DNA from: Stenotrophomonas sp. BIGb0135
GTDB taxonomy: Bacteria; Pseudomonadota; Gammaproteobacteria; Xanthomonadales; Xanthomonadaceae
DNA: 64,000 nt
Direction of reading: 5' to 3'
NCBI RefSeq assembly: GCF_024810105.1
Contig: NZ_JANUDX010000010.1
Location: 1 to 64,000, forward strand
In this document: one piece after another, positions 1 through 9,283 of the stretch
How the letters are laid out: every line of letters starts with the position of its first letter
Position numbering within the stretch: position 1 is the stretch's first letter
Made by a program: the position numbers and the translations under genes
Notes under the pieces: generated by a model
What the model saw: only the letters and a program-made list of their open reading frames with translations
Told to the model about the DNA's origin: nothing
Databases searched by the model: none

Positions 1-713
1 ACGCCGCGCTCGATACGACCGGTCACCACGGTGCCGCGGCCCGAGATCGAGAACACGTCTTCCACCGGCATCAGGAACGGCTTGTCGATGTCGCGCTCCG
101 GGGTCGGAATCCAGCTGTCGAGGGCTTCGACCAGCTTGATCACGGCCGGCACGCCGATGTCGCTCTGGTCGCCTTCCAGCGCCAGACGGGCCGAACCCGC
201 GATGATCGGGGTGTCGTCGCCCGGGAAGTCGTACTTGCTCAGCAGCTCGCGGACTTCCATTTCGACCAGTTCCAGCAGCTCGGCGTCGTCCACCATGTCG
301 GCCTTGTTCAGGAACACGACGATGTACGGCACGCCGACCTGGCGCGACAGCAGGATGTGCTCGCGGGTCTGCGGCATCGGGCCGTCAGCGGCCGAGCAGA
401 CCAGGATCGCGCCGTCCATCTGGGCAGCACCGGTGATCATGTTCTTGACGTAGTCAGCATGGCCCGGGCAATCCACGTGGGCGTAATGACGCTCGGTGGA
501 TTCGTATTCGACGTGCGCGGTCGAGATCGTGATGCCACGGGCCTTTTCTTCCGGCGCGGCGTCGATCGCGGAGTAATCCTTGAACTCGCCACCGAAGCGC
601 TCAGCACCGATCTTGGTCAGTGCGGCGGTCAGCGTGGTCTTGCCGTGGTCGACGTGACCGATGGTGCCGACGTTGACGTGCGGCTTGGTGCGCTCGAACT
701 TACCCTTGGCCAT
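1..713 (-). CDS. tuf: Elongation factor Tu, 5' part (gene runs off the window start)
   Basis: GTP-binding elongation factor that carries aminoacyl-tRNA to the ribosomal A site. The visible 237 residues are the G domain and the start of domain 2. The P-loop GHVDHGKT lies near residue 19, the switch motif DCPGHADY near 81 and NKAD near 136. The start ATG at 711-713 follows the usual N-terminus [20 protein letters not shown]. It is the last visible gene of a tRNA-Tyr, tRNA-Gly, tRNA-Thr, tuf transcription unit, the arrangement known for tufB in E. coli. The C-terminal 40% lies outside the window. Identity is certain; which of two possible tuf copies this is cannot be told here. Confidence 0.98.
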   Translation of the reverse strand, partial: MAKGKFERTKPHVNVGTIGHVDHGKTTLTAALTKIGAERFGGEFKDYSAIDAAPEEKARGITISTAHVEYESTERHYAHVDCPGHADYVKNMITGAAQMDGAILVCSAADGPMPQTREHILLSRQVGVPYIVVFLNKADMVDDAELLELVEMEVRELLSKYDFPGDDTPIIAGSARLALEGDQSDIGVPAVIKLVEALDSWIPTPERDIDKPFLMPVEDVFSISGRGTVVTGRIERG

Positions 714-753
714 GGCTGCTTATCTCGAAATCGTCTGAATGGTGGCACTTAGA

Positions 754-829
754 TGGTGCTCACGAAAGGAATCGAACCTTCGACCTCCTCCTTACCAAGG
801 AGGTGCTCTACCGACTGAGCTACGTGAGC
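754..829 (-). tRNA. tRNA-Thr (anticodon GGT)
   Basis: A 76-nt cloverleaf on the minus strand. The 5' end is GCTCACGTAGC and the encoded CCA tail lies at 754-756. The anticodon stem CCTCC/GGAGG encloses the loop TTGGTAA, giving anticodon GGT, and the T arm holds GGTTCGA. It sits 40 nt upstream of tuf and is probably processed from the shared tRNA-tuf transcript. Confidence 0.97.
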
Positions 830-876
830 GAGTTTTGAATTATGGCACGAATTTGAATATATTCAAACTCATTCAA

Positions 877-950
<74 letters not shown>

Positions 951-978
951 ATCGGAAGCTCTTGCCACAACATGAAAC

Positions 979-1064
979 TGGTGGAGGGAGGTGGATTCGA
1001 ACCACCGAAGGCGTAAGCCAGCAGATTTACAGTCTGCCCCCGTTGGCCGCTTGGGTATCCCTCC
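979..1064 (-). tRNA. tRNA-Tyr (anticodon GTA)
   Basis: An 86-nt class II tRNA on the minus strand with the long variable arm expected of tRNA-Tyr. The 5' end is GGAGGGATACCC, the anticodon is GTA inside GCAGACTGTAAATCTGC, and CCA is encoded at 979-981. It is the first gene after the promoter at 1122-1150. Confidence 0.97.
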
Positions 1065-1121
1065 TTACCACCCTGTCCCGTGGCGCCGAAGCGTTTTCGG
1101 TGTGGGGTGGAAGAGCCGTGA

Positions 1122-1150
1122 ATTTTGGGGGTGAAGACGGGTTCTGTCAA
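1122..1150 (-). promoter_or_regulatory. Sigma-70 promoter of the tRNA-Tyr/Gly/Thr-tuf unit
   Basis: On the minus strand a consensus -35 TTGACA (1145-1150) and a -10 CAAAAT (1122-1127) are separated by exactly 17 nt. Transcription would start near 1115, about 50 nt upstream of tRNA-Tyr. A consensus -35 is rare in this GC-rich window and fits a stable-RNA operon. Confidence 0.75.
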
Positions 1151-1202
1151 CACTCTTTTTCAACTTTTTCACGCGAATCGCAATTTGCCTTGTGGGCGCA
1201 GG

Positions 1203-2216
1203 CTATTGGCCAGGAAGCGGCAGCGGCTCGTCGGCGAAGATCGCCACGTGAGGCACGCCATCGGCGCCGATCCAGCCGCGATACATGCCCTGCGTGTTGA
1301 ACGGCGTCGCGGCGCGGCCATCGGCGGAGAGCACGATCGCCCCGCCATCGCCGCCAAGGGCGGGAATGCGCTCGTTGATCACCGCGCGGCCGGCTTCGAC
1401 CGGGCCCTGCTTGAGGTACTGCATGCGCGCGCAGATGTCGTACGCCGCTGCGGTGCGGATGTAGTACTCGCCCCAGCCGGTACCCGACACCGCACAGGTG
1501 GCGTTGGCATAGGTGCCGGCGCCGATGATGGGGGAATCGCCGACCCGGCCGTAGCGCTTGTTGGTCATGCCACCGGTGGAGGTGCCGGCGGCGAGATGGC
1601 CCTGCGCGTCCAGGGCGACGGCACCGACCGTGCCGAAGTGCCGCGCGGTCTCCAGGTCCGCATGGGCCTGGCCAGCGGCCTCCTCCTTCAATGCGCGCTG
1701 CAACTGCTGCCAGCGCTTCTCGGTGCGGAAGTAGGACGGATCGACCAGGGAAATGCCCTGGGTCGCGGCAAACGCCTCCGCGCCCTGCCCCACCATCATC
1801 ACGTGCGGCGAATGCTGCATGACCGCCTCGGCCAGCAGGATCGGATTGCGCACGCGCTGCACGCCGGCCACCGCACCGGCCTTCAGGCTGGCGCCATCCA
1901 TCAGGGAGGCATCGAGTTCGTTGCGCCCGTCGTGGGTGAACACGGCACCCTTGCCGGCGTTGAAGGTGGGATCGTCCTCCAGCACGGTGATCGCGGCGGT
2001 CACCGCCTCCAGCGCCGGCTTGCCGGCGGCCAGCGCCCGGTGGCCGCTGAGCAGCGCCTGGCGCAGGGCGGCGCGCGCGGCCGTTTCTTCGGCCGGGGAC
2101 AGATCCTTGCGCTCCACGCCCGCCCCGCCGTGCAGGACCAGGACCGGTTCGGCGCCGGCAGCCAGCAACGGCATGGACAGGCACAACGTCAACAACACAC
2201 CAGCAGGACGTGACAT
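1203..2216 (-). CDS. iaaA: Secreted isoaspartyl peptidase / L-asparaginase (plant-type Ntn hydrolase)
   Basis: 337 residues. Family members cleave beta-aspartyl dipeptides and asparagine after autoproteolysis into alpha and beta chains. The expected new N-terminal nucleophile is Thr196 in FGTVGAVALD, followed by the substrate loop STGGMTNK and GRVGDSP, as in E. coli EcAIII. The N-terminus (MSRPAGVLLTLCLSMPLLAAGAE) is a signal peptide, so the enzyme is exported. The frame is open further upstream, but this ATG gives the signal peptide. The gene lies 128 nt downstream of a cyanophycinase-like gene on the same strand; cyanophycinase products (beta-Asp-Arg dipeptides) are substrates of this family. 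Symbol given by homology. Confidence 0.88.
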   Translation of the reverse strand: MSRPAGVLLTLCLSMPLLAAGAEPVLVLHGGAGVERKDLSPAEETAARAALRQALLSGHRALAAGKPALEAVTAAITVLEDDPTFNAGKGAVFTHDGRNELDASLMDGASLKAGAVAGVQRVRNPILLAEAVMQHSPHVMMVGQGAEAFAATQGISLVDPSYFRTEKRWQQLQRALKEEAAGQAHADLETARHFGTVGAVALDAQGHLAAGTSTGGMTNKRYGRVGDSPIIGAGTYANATCAVSGTGWGEYYIRTAAAYDICARMQYLKQGPVEAGRAVINERIPALGGDGGAIVLSADGRAATPFNTQGMYRGWIGADGVPHVAIFADEPLPLPGQ

Positions 2217-2344
2217 GGGCAGGCACCGCGTCGGGGACAGGGCGCCATCATGGCATGCGCGGCCAGACCCCCTGCGCCGCTCCCAGGACACCCCCATGAC
2301 GCTGGCTCCGCGCCACGCCAGACGCCTCCACGCCCGGCGTGGAC

Positions 2345-3358
2345 CTACGGGCCTGGCGCCAGTTCCAGGCCTCCCTCGCGGATATCGGCGGTCATCCGGA
2401 ACGCGGCATCCTCTACGCGGAACCCGTCCAGGTGCAGCAGGCTGCCGCTGCCGACCCCGGTGACCGGGATCGCGTGGAAGTCCAGTGGCTCGCCGTCACG
2501 CAGGCGCTCGGCGGTATGCCGCGGCATGACCAGCCAGGCGTAGCCCTCGTCATTGCTGAGCACGCGCCCGCGGCCATCGGCCTCCACGCATAGCGCGGTG
2601 TCCTCGTCCACGCCGATGCCGACCATGTCCACGCGGCCGGCCTGCTGGGCGGCGCGGGCGACGAACACGATCAGCCGGCCCAGCCGATCGCGCTTGCCGA
2701 AGTGGGTGTCGGTGATGACGTTGGCCAGGTAGGGCATGGCCAGGAAATCGTTGTCCAGGGTGACCGCGCTGCCCATCGGGTCGCGCAGCGCGCGTTCGGA
2801 GGTGACGCTGCCACCGTCCAGGGCGCCGTAGCTGTAACCGCCCAGGATGGCCAGGCCGGCGCTGGTGCCGGCGATCGGCCGGCCGGCGCGCACGTGCGCG
2901 TTGAGCGCGTCGTTGAGCGCGGTGCCCTTCCAGAAGCGGATGTAGCGCGACTGGTCGCCACCGGCGATGAAGATCGCATCGGCCGCGGCCACCACCCGCA
3001 GCACCGCCGGGTCCTCGGCGGCGCGGCGACTGTCGAACACCAGGGTCTGCACCGACGCGGCCCCGCCGATGTCGCGGTACAGGCGGTCCTGCAGGTCGTC
3101 GGCACCGGAGGCGCGCAGGATCACCACGCGGCCATGCCCGGCACGCTGCAGCCACCACTGGAAGGCGGCGGGCACCCACTCGCCACCGCCCATCAGCATC
3201 ATCGCCGGCTCGGTGTGCAGGGCCGGCGCGGCGTCCAGGTCGCCGACCTCGTAATAGCGGAAGCCGGGGTCCTGCAGGGACTGGGCGTGGACGGGCAGCA
3301 GCGCGGCGGTGAGCAGCAGGCCGAGGGTCCGGCCGAACCGGCGGAAAGCCTTGTGCAC
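2345..3358 (-). CDS. Secreted cyanophycinase-like serine peptidase (family S51)
   Basis: 337 residues with an N-terminal signal peptide (cleavage expected after VHAQ, near 26). Family S51 landmarks are in order: IAGGDQSR (131-138), the nucleophile elbow GTSAG with Ser166, and a histidine in DTHFGKRDR (His219). The length and fold signature match cyanophycinases, which cut multi-Arg-poly-Asp into beta-Asp-Arg dipeptides. The exported form resembles extracellular CphE enzymes rather than the cytoplasmic CphB. The neighbours are a secreted isoaspartyl peptidase downstream and a divergent TonB receptor. No cyanophycin synthetase is seen in the window, which fits a scavenging role. Other S51 members (dipeptidase E-like) remain possible. 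Confidence 0.8.
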   Translation of the reverse strand: MHKAFRRFGRTLGLLLTAALLPVHAQSLQDPGFRYYEVGDLDAAPALHTEPAMMLMGGGEWVPAAFQWWLQRAGHGRVVILRASGADDLQDRLYRDIGGAASVQTLVFDSRRAAEDPAVLRVVAAADAIFIAGGDQSRYIRFWKGTALNDALNAHVRAGRPIAGTSAGLAILGGYSYGALDGGSVTSERALRDPMGSAVTLDNDFLAMPYLANVITDTHFGKRDRLGRLIVFVARAAQQAGRVDMVGIGVDEDTALCVEADGRGRVLSNDEGYAWLVMPRHTAERLRDGEPLDFHAIPVTGVGSGSLLHLDGFRVEDAAFRMTADIREGGLELAPGP

Positions 3359-3526
3359 GTAGATCTCCCTGAATGAAATCGGGGTGGAACCGCTTTCACT
3401 CTTTGCCAGAGAACATGGCAGTGGTCAACCCCGTAAAAAAGGCGTTAAATGCGCGCCGTCCATTCGCGAAATGTGAATGGGGGACGGGCCTCCCTCGAGG
3501 CCGACTCTTTCTTCTCGAGAATTCTC

Positions 3527-6277
3527 ATGCGTAAACAGGCGATGGCGTGGTCGATCCAGCTGGCGTTGATGGGTGTGGCCGCGACCGCGGGCGCACAGTC
3601 TCCGGCCGCTTCCGGAGTGCAGCAGCTGGACACGGTGCAGGTCACCGGCTCGCGGATTCCGCGCGCGCAGGTGGAAGGCCCGGCCCCGGTCACGGTGATC
3701 ACCGCCGAGCAGATCCAGGCCAGCGGCTTCACCAGCGTGCCGGACGTGTTGCGCTCGATGACCCAGAACGGCGGTGAGACCCAGAGCCAGCAGTCCTCCA
3801 GCGGCGCCGACTTCTCCCCGGGTGCGCAGCAGGTGGACCTGCGCGGGCTGGGCCCGAACCACACCCTGGTGCTGGTCAACGGCCGCCGCATCGCCGACTT
3901 CCCGATGCCGTTCCAGGGCCGCAGCAACTTCACCGATGTCTCCAACATCCCGATCGGGATGATCGAGCGGATCGAAGTGCTGACCGGCAGCGCTTCGGCG
4001 ATCTATGGCTCGGATGCGATCGCCGGCGTGGTCAACTTCATCCTGAAGAAGCATGTCGATGGCACCACCGTGGACGTGCGCATGGGCACGGCCACCGAAG
4101 GCGGCGCCGATTCCTTCGATATCAGCCTGGCCAGTGGCTTCGACGCCGGCCGCTTCAGCGCGGTGTACAGCCTGGAACTGCAGTCGCAGACCCCGCTGTG
4201 GGCGTATGAGCGCGGCCAGCAGGACTCCACCCTGGACGCACCGACCGAGAGCGCCCGCGCGGCGCGGCGCGCCTACCTGCGCACCGACTACAACGACGAC
4301 TACCTCGACCCGGGCCAGGCCACCTGCGACGCGCTGGCCGGCCAGAACCGCGGCAGCACCGGCTATGCCGAGCGCGCGCGCTACGGCTTCTACTGCGGCA
4401 GCGACAGGTCGATCGGCTACGGCACGATCCTCAGCAAGCGCCGTGGCGTGAACGGCTACGCCTCGCTGAACTATGCCTTCGACAACGGCGCCAGCTGGTT
4501 CGCCGATGTGCAGATGGGCTACCACGACATCGCGCTGATGCGCGATGTGACCCAGTGGGGCCGGATGGCCGCCGACGGCAACGAGGACGGCTATTTCTAC
4601 AACCAGGCCACCGACCAGGTGGAGTTCTGGCAGCGCCAGTTCTCGCCGGAAGAAATGGGCGGGCTGCGCAACGGCATGATCCGCAGCACGCAGAAGACCT
4701 TCAGCGTCACCACCGGCTTCAAGGGCAGCCTGGACGCGAACTGGGACTACGAGGCGTCGCTGAGCCACTCGCAGTACCAGTCGTCGATCCGCTGGCCGCA
4801 GATCATCGCCGCCAAGGCCAACGCGCTGTTCCTGGGCGAGCAGCTGGGCGAGTACACCGATGACGACGACAACGTGTTCCCGGTCTTCAATGCCGACCCG
4901 GCGCGCCTGTACCGGCCGCTGAGCCGCAGCGAATACGATGCGATCGCCGCGAAGACCACCTACACCCCGAAGTCGCGCACCGATACCGCCGCGCTGACCC
5001 TGACCAACGGCGAGCTGTTCTCGCTGCCCGGCGGCAAGGCCGGCTTCGCCGCCACTGCCGAGTTCGGCAACCAGTCCTACGCGCTCAATCCCGATCCGCT
5101 GGCGACCGAGTACTACTACTACAGCTGGAAGGATTCGGACGGCCACGGCAGCCGCAACCGCTGGGCCACCGCCGCCGAGCTGCGCCTGCCGCTGCACGAC
5201 ACCCTCAACGTGAGCGTGGCCGGTCGCTACGACCAGTACCGCTATTCGGGCAACAGCATCGGCAAGGCGACCTGGAGCGGCGGCATCGAATGGCGCCCGA
5301 TCGACACCCTGCTGGTGCGCGGTTCCTACGGCACCGCGTTCCGCGCGCCGGACCTGCATTACGTGTATGCCGGCCCGGGCAACGACGAGACCAGCAACAA
5401 CGACTACTACACCTGCCAGCTGGACCAGGCCGAGGACTGCTCGGATTACGAGGAAAACCTGATCCGCACGCGCGAAGGCAACCGCAAGCTCGATCCGGAG
5501 ACCAGCACGTCCTGGAGTGCCGGCTTCGTCTGGTCGCCGGCGATCGGGCTGGACCTGTCGGTGGACTGGTTCGACATCGACATGCGCGACCAGGTGCAGG
5601 ACATGGACGTGGGCACCATCCTGCGCGATGAAGCGGCGTGCCGGCTGGGCAACGCCGATGCCAACTCGCCGACCTGTGTCGATGCGATCAGCCGCGTCAG
5701 CCGCACCAGCGATGGCCGCCTGTACGGGGTGCACGTCAACCCGATCAACATTGCGCGCGAGACCACCCGTGGCATCGATGTGGGCCTGCGTTACCGGCTG
5801 AGCACCGGGGTGGGCGACTTCATCCTGAGTGGCAACCACACCTGGGTGAAGACGCACGACTTCCAGCAGTTCGAGGGCGATGTGGTGGAAGACCAGTTCG
5901 CGGTCAACAGCGGCTTCGACATCCCGCGCACCAAGACCAGCGCGAGCATCACCTGGGAGAAGGAGGCCTGGTCGGCCACCGTGTACGGCTCGCGGCTGGG
6001 CAGGCTGCCGACCTACGACAGCTACGACCAGAGCTTCGACCCGGACAGCGGCGACAGCCCCTGGATCGGCGCCACGTACCGCTACAACGTGTCGCTGCAG
6101 TACCGGTTCGACGACCACTCGCGCCTGTCGTTGTCGGTGGTGAACGTGGCCAACAAGATGCCGCCCAAGGACGTGACGTATACGTCGTATCCGTACTACG
6201 ACGTGTCCTGGTTCGATACCGTGGGCCGGACGGTGAACCTGCAGTACACGCACAAGTTTGGTGGCAGCGCGCTGTAA
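3527..6277 (+). CDS. TonB-dependent outer-membrane receptor
   Basis: 916 residues. Signal peptide MRKQAMAWSIQLALMGVAAT, then a TonB-box-like start (LDTVQVTGSRIPR), a plug domain (about 50-165, with VDLRGLGPNHTLVLVNGRR and GSASAIYGSDAIAGVVNFI) and a 22-strand barrel rich in aromatic and acidic strands. The frame opens at 3449, but ATG 3527 gives a proper signal peptide. The GSRI-type N-terminus is common in the expanded receptor sets of Xanthomonadaceae, which import peptides and saccharides as well as iron. Divergent position next to a secreted cyanophycinase and isoaspartyl peptidase suggests uptake of their products. The substrate is inferred from context only. Confidence 0.9.
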   Translation: MRKQAMAWSIQLALMGVAATAGAQSPAASGVQQLDTVQVTGSRIPRAQVEGPAPVTVITAEQIQASGFTSVPDVLRSMTQNGGETQSQQSSSGADFSPGAQQVDLRGLGPNHTLVLVNGRRIADFPMPFQGRSNFTDVSNIPIGMIERIEVLTGSASAIYGSDAIAGVVNFILKKHVDGTTVDVRMGTATEGGADSFDISLASGFDAGRFSAVYSLELQSQTPLWAYERGQQDSTLDAPTESARAARRAYLRTDYNDDYLDPGQATCDALAGQNRGSTGYAERARYGFYCGSDRSIGYGTILSKRRGVNGYASLNYAFDNGASWFADVQMGYHDIALMRDVTQWGRMAADGNEDGYFYNQATDQVEFWQRQFSPEEMGGLRNGMIRSTQKTFSVTTGFKGSLDANWDYEASLSHSQYQSSIRWPQIIAAKANALFLGEQLGEYTDDDDNVFPVFNADPARLYRPLSRSEYDAIAAKTTYTPKSRTDTAALTLTNGELFSLPGGKAGFAATAEFGNQSYALNPDPLATEYYYYSWKDSDGHGSRNRWATAAELRLPLHDTLNVSVAGRYDQYRYSGNSIGKATWSGGIEWRPIDTLLVRGSYGTAFRAPDLHYVYAGPGNDETSNNDYYTCQLDQAEDCSDYEENLIRTREGNRKLDPETSTSWSAGFVWSPAIGLDLSVDWFDIDMRDQVQDMDVGTILRDEAACRLGNADANSPTCVDAISRVSRTSDGRLYGVHVNPINIARETTRGIDVGLRYRLSTGVGDFILSGNHTWVKTHDFQQFEGDVVEDQFAVNSGFDIPRTKTSASITWEKEAWSATVYGSRLGRLPTYDSYDQSFDPDSGDSPWIGATYRYNVSLQYRFDDHSRLSLSVVNVANKMPPKDVTYTSYPYYDVSWFDTVGRTVNLQYTHKFGGSAL

Positions 6278-6298
6278 GCGGCCCCCTGCACGCAGCAC

Positions 6299-6334
6299 CG
6301 GACGGGCCCGCCACTGTGCGGGCCCGTCCGTTTT
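6299..6334 (+). terminator. Rho-independent terminator of the TonB receptor gene
   Basis: A perfect 13-bp stem (6299-6311 with 6318-6330), a 6-nt loop CACTGT and a TTTT tail, starting 21 nt after the receptor stop codon. Confidence 0.85.
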
Positions 6335-6378
6335 CATCCAGCTGAACGGCGTCCGTCGGGCGATCCCGACAGCGCCGG

Positions 6379-6424
6379 TTTTAGGGATCGGCTGATGTGC
6401 CCGGGCAGCCGCGCTTCCTAGCAT
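6379..6424 (+). promoter_or_regulatory. Promoter block of the first hybrid kinase gene, RcsB-box-like site plus -10
   Basis: TTTTAGGGATCG at 6379-6390 continues into GCTGATGT, then a -10 like TAGCAT at 6419-6424. The 14-mer at 6382-6395 (TAGGGATCGGCTGA) is an imperfect inverted repeat resembling RcsB homodimer sites as I recall them. The same block in the same register lies upstream of the autotransporter (14643-14688), with 23 nt between 14-mer and -10 in both. The site abuts the -35 position, as for an activator. The predicted start of transcription falls at about 6431, the A of the kinase ATG. Confidence 0.6.
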
Positions 6425-6430
6425 GCGCGC

Positions 6431-9283
6431 ATGCATCGTCTCCTGCCCCGACGTTCCACCCTTGACGCCCCGGTCGTGGCGGCCAACGTGCTGCTGCGCT
6501 GGTTGTCGCTGTGCGTGCTGTTCTGCCTGCTGGGCACGGCCGGGTTCTACCTGCTGGCACAGCTGAGCGAGGATGTGTCCGTGCATCGCCGCGACATGAA
6601 CGCTGCCGCCTACCGTGCGCAGGTGTATTTCGACCATCGGGAAGCGCTGTTGAACTATCTGGTGGATTCGGTGGTGGAATCGCCGCGGGCCGCGACCGCC
6701 CCTGCCCGGCCGGATGATGGCGAAGACAGCGAGATACGGCGGCTGCCGCTGGGGATGGGCCACGACGGCCGGCAGCTCAGTCTGCTGCTGTCCGCGCGCG
6801 CCGAGCAGACCCTGGCCGACTTCGGCGCCCGCCTGGTCCACGTGAGCAACGATCCGCAGGCGCCGCGGCAGTGGCTGCAGGGTCGGCACACGCCGGCGAC
6901 ACCGCCGCCGGACGAACTGACCGCGCCAGCGCTGCGCACACACGCCGCCCGCGCCGCACCCGGTACCGAGGTGTACTGGCTGCCCTCACGCCGGCCGGAG
7001 GGCGGCGTCTACCTGTATCGCGCAGCCGAGGACGGCCCTGACCCGGCCCATTGGCTGGTGTTGGCGCTGGACCCGGCGGCGGTGGCACGCACGGTCAACG
7101 GCAAGGGCATCGGCGAGTTCCTGCTGCTGGACCAGCGCGGACAGCCGGTGCTGTCCAGCCCATCGGCCACCGATCCGCCCATGACCTGGCTGCGCGGCCA
7201 GCACACGGATGCCTTCGCCTTCGTCTGGGCACACGGGCTGCCCAAGGGGCTGGCCCTGGTCAAGAGCATCGGCCAGGACGGCTGGCGGCTTGTCTACCAC
7301 CTTCCCTCGTCGCTGCTGCTGCGCGACATGGCCGTGCACATCACGGTGTCGCTGCTGGTATGCCTTGCCGCGATCGCGGCGTTGCGGCTGCTGATCCGAC
7401 GTATCGACCGCCAACTCATCCAGCCGGCCCATCGCCAGCACCTTCAGCTGCTGGAGAGCGTCGATTTTGGCAGCACGGTGATCGAAATGGCGCCGGTGGG
7501 CATGTGCGTGCTGCGCTGCCACGATGCCCGGGTGATGCTGGAAAACCAGCTCGCGCGGGACTGGCTGGGCCGCGATACCGGCACCGGCGACTGGACCGGG
7601 GCGTGGCGTCGCACCGGTGACCTTGCCCAATGCACTGCGCGCGGCCGCCGCGCGGTCGACTTCACCACCGCCGATGGCCGTCAATTACAAGTGCTGTACG
7701 CATCCACGCGGTACCACGGCGACGACGTGCTGCTGTGCGTGTTCAACGACATCAGCCGGCACCGCCAGATCCAGGCGGCGCTGTCGGCGGCCAAGCAGGC
7801 CGCCGACGAGGCCAGCCAGGCCAAGAGCGCGTTCGTGGCGACCATGAGCCATGAGATCCGCACGCCGTTGTACGGCGTGCTCGGCACGCTTGAACTGCTG
7901 GGCAACACCGCCTTGGATCCACGCCAGGCGCAGTATCTCAAGACGATCCAGCACTCCTCGTCGGTGCTGCTGCAACTGATCAGCGACATCCTCGATGTCT
8001 CCAAGATCGAGTCGGGCCAGCTCACCCTGGCCAGTTCCACCTTTTCGCCGCTGGACCTGGCCGAAACCACGCTGCGCGCCTATGCGGCCGCTGCCGCCCG
8101 CAAGCAGCTGCAGATCGTGGTCTGCACCGATCCGCGCCTGCCCGCGCAGGTGGCCGGCGATGCCGACCGCATCCGCCAGGTACTGGGCAACCTGCTCAGC
8201 AACGCGATCAAGTTCACCGACAGCGGCCGCATCGTGCTGCGGGTGAAGCTGCTCGCGTGCGAAGGCGGCACCGCCACGGTGAGCTGGCAGGTCACCGATA
8301 CCGGCATCGGGATCGCCGCCGCCGAGCATGCGCGGCTGTTCGAGCCCTTCCGACAGGCCAGCGGCCATGGTCGCGCCGACGGCACCGGACTGGGGCTGTC
8401 GATCAGCGACCATCTGGTGCGGCTGATGAACGGCGAGATGCGCCTGGTCAGCGAGCCCGGGCTCGGCAGCAGCTTCACCGTGATCCTGCCGCTGGGCGTC
8501 GACGCAGGCGTGTTGGCCGATGCCGACGCGTGTACCGATGGCCCGCACCTGCTCCCCCACCCGCCCGTCTACGTGCGCGCCGCCCTGGCCGAGCTCACCG
8601 ACAGCGCGTGCCAATGGCTGCAGCGCTGGGGCGCCAGCGCGCGCCGCTACAATGCCGACCTGCCGGTGCCCAGAGAGCCGGGCGCGATCCTGGTGGACAG
8701 CGATCCGCGCGACATGACGCCGATTGAATGGCCCGGCCCGCGGGTGGTCGCACTGGCTGATGCCGGCGACCCGGTCTGCGAGGACCCGACGCAGCCGGAC
8801 CAGTTGACGGTCACCACGCTCAGCATCCGGGCCATCGCCGATGCGGTGTTCCGCCTGCAGCAGGGCAACCAGGCACCACCGGCCCTGGCAACGCGTGCCC
8901 CGCGCGCGTCCCTGGGGCTGCACGTGCTGGTGGCCGAGGACAACCCGATCAACCGGCTGATCCTGAAGGAACAGCTGGAGACGCTGGGCTGCAGCGTGGT
9001 CACCGCCTGCGACGGGCATGAAGCGCTGGCCCGCTGCACTGCCGAGGTGTTCGACGTGGTGCTGACCGACATCAACATGCCCGGCCTGGGCGGCCACGCG
9101 CTGGCCCGGCACCTGCGTCAGCATGGCCATGCGATGCCGGTGATCGGCGCCACCGCCAATGCCACCCCCGAAGAACGCGAGCGCTGCCTGGCCGGCGGCA
9201 TGACCGATTACCTGGTGAAGCCGATCGACATCGGCACCCTCCGCCATGCGCTGGGCGGATTGACCGCAGGAGCCCCGACGTGA
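6431..9283 (+). CDS. Hybrid sensor histidine kinase (BvgS/RcsC-like, without Hpt)
   Basis: 950 residues in the inner membrane. TM1 about 20-45, periplasmic sensor about 46-298, TM2 about 300-325, then a PAS-like linker. HisKA domain with MSHEIRTPLYGVLG (His474). HATPase with an N box near 578-595, DTGIGIA and GTGLGLSI near 651. C-terminal receiver starting near 830, with acidic residues in VAEDNPIN (836-837) and phospho-acceptor Asp880 in VLTDINMPG. There is no Hpt domain after the receiver, so a phosphorelay would need an Hpt supplied elsewhere; the paralogous kinase at 10659-13877 carries one. Its stop overlaps the next start by 4 nt (GTGA), so it is coupled to the REC-EAL gene. The periplasmic ligand is unknown. 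Confidence 0.9.
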   Translation: MHRLLPRRSTLDAPVVAANVLLRWLSLCVLFCLLGTAGFYLLAQLSEDVSVHRRDMNAAAYRAQVYFDHREALLNYLVDSVVESPRAATAPARPDDGEDSEIRRLPLGMGHDGRQLSLLLSARAEQTLADFGARLVHVSNDPQAPRQWLQGRHTPATPPPDELTAPALRTHAARAAPGTEVYWLPSRRPEGGVYLYRAAEDGPDPAHWLVLALDPAAVARTVNGKGIGEFLLLDQRGQPVLSSPSATDPPMTWLRGQHTDAFAFVWAHGLPKGLALVKSIGQDGWRLVYHLPSSLLLRDMAVHITVSLLVCLAAIAALRLLIRRIDRQLIQPAHRQHLQLLESVDFGSTVIEMAPVGMCVLRCHDARVMLENQLARDWLGRDTGTGDWTGAWRRTGDLAQCTARGRRAVDFTTADGRQLQVLYASTRYHGDDVLLCVFNDISRHRQIQAALSAAKQAADEASQAKSAFVATMSHEIRTPLYGVLGTLELLGNTALDPRQAQYLKTIQHSSSVLLQLISDILDVSKIESGQLTLASSTFSPLDLAETTLRAYAAAAARKQLQIVVCTDPRLPAQVAGDADRIRQVLGNLLSNAIKFTDSGRIVLRVKLLACEGGTATVSWQVTDTGIGIAAAEHARLFEPFRQASGHGRADGTGLGLSISDHLVRLMNGEMRLVSEPGLGSSFTVILPLGVDAGVLADADACTDGPHLLPHPPVYVRAALAELTDSACQWLQRWGASARRYNADLPVPREPGAILVDSDPRDMTPIEWPGPRVVALADAGDPVCEDPTQPDQLTVTTLSIRAIADAVFRLQQGNQAPPALATRAPRASLGLHVLVAEDNPINRLILKEQLETLGCSVVTACDGHEALARCTAEVFDVVLTDINMPGLGGHALARHLRQHGHAMPVIGATANATPEERERCLAGGMTDYLVKPIDIGTLRHALGGLTAGAPT

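Noticed and set aside
3425-6943. Very long open frame antisense to the TonB receptor (1172 codons)
   Set aside because: A shadow of GC-rich codon use: the plus-strand receptor has signal peptide, plug and barrel motifs, while the antisense product is low-complexity Arg/Ala/Val/His-rich with no domain.
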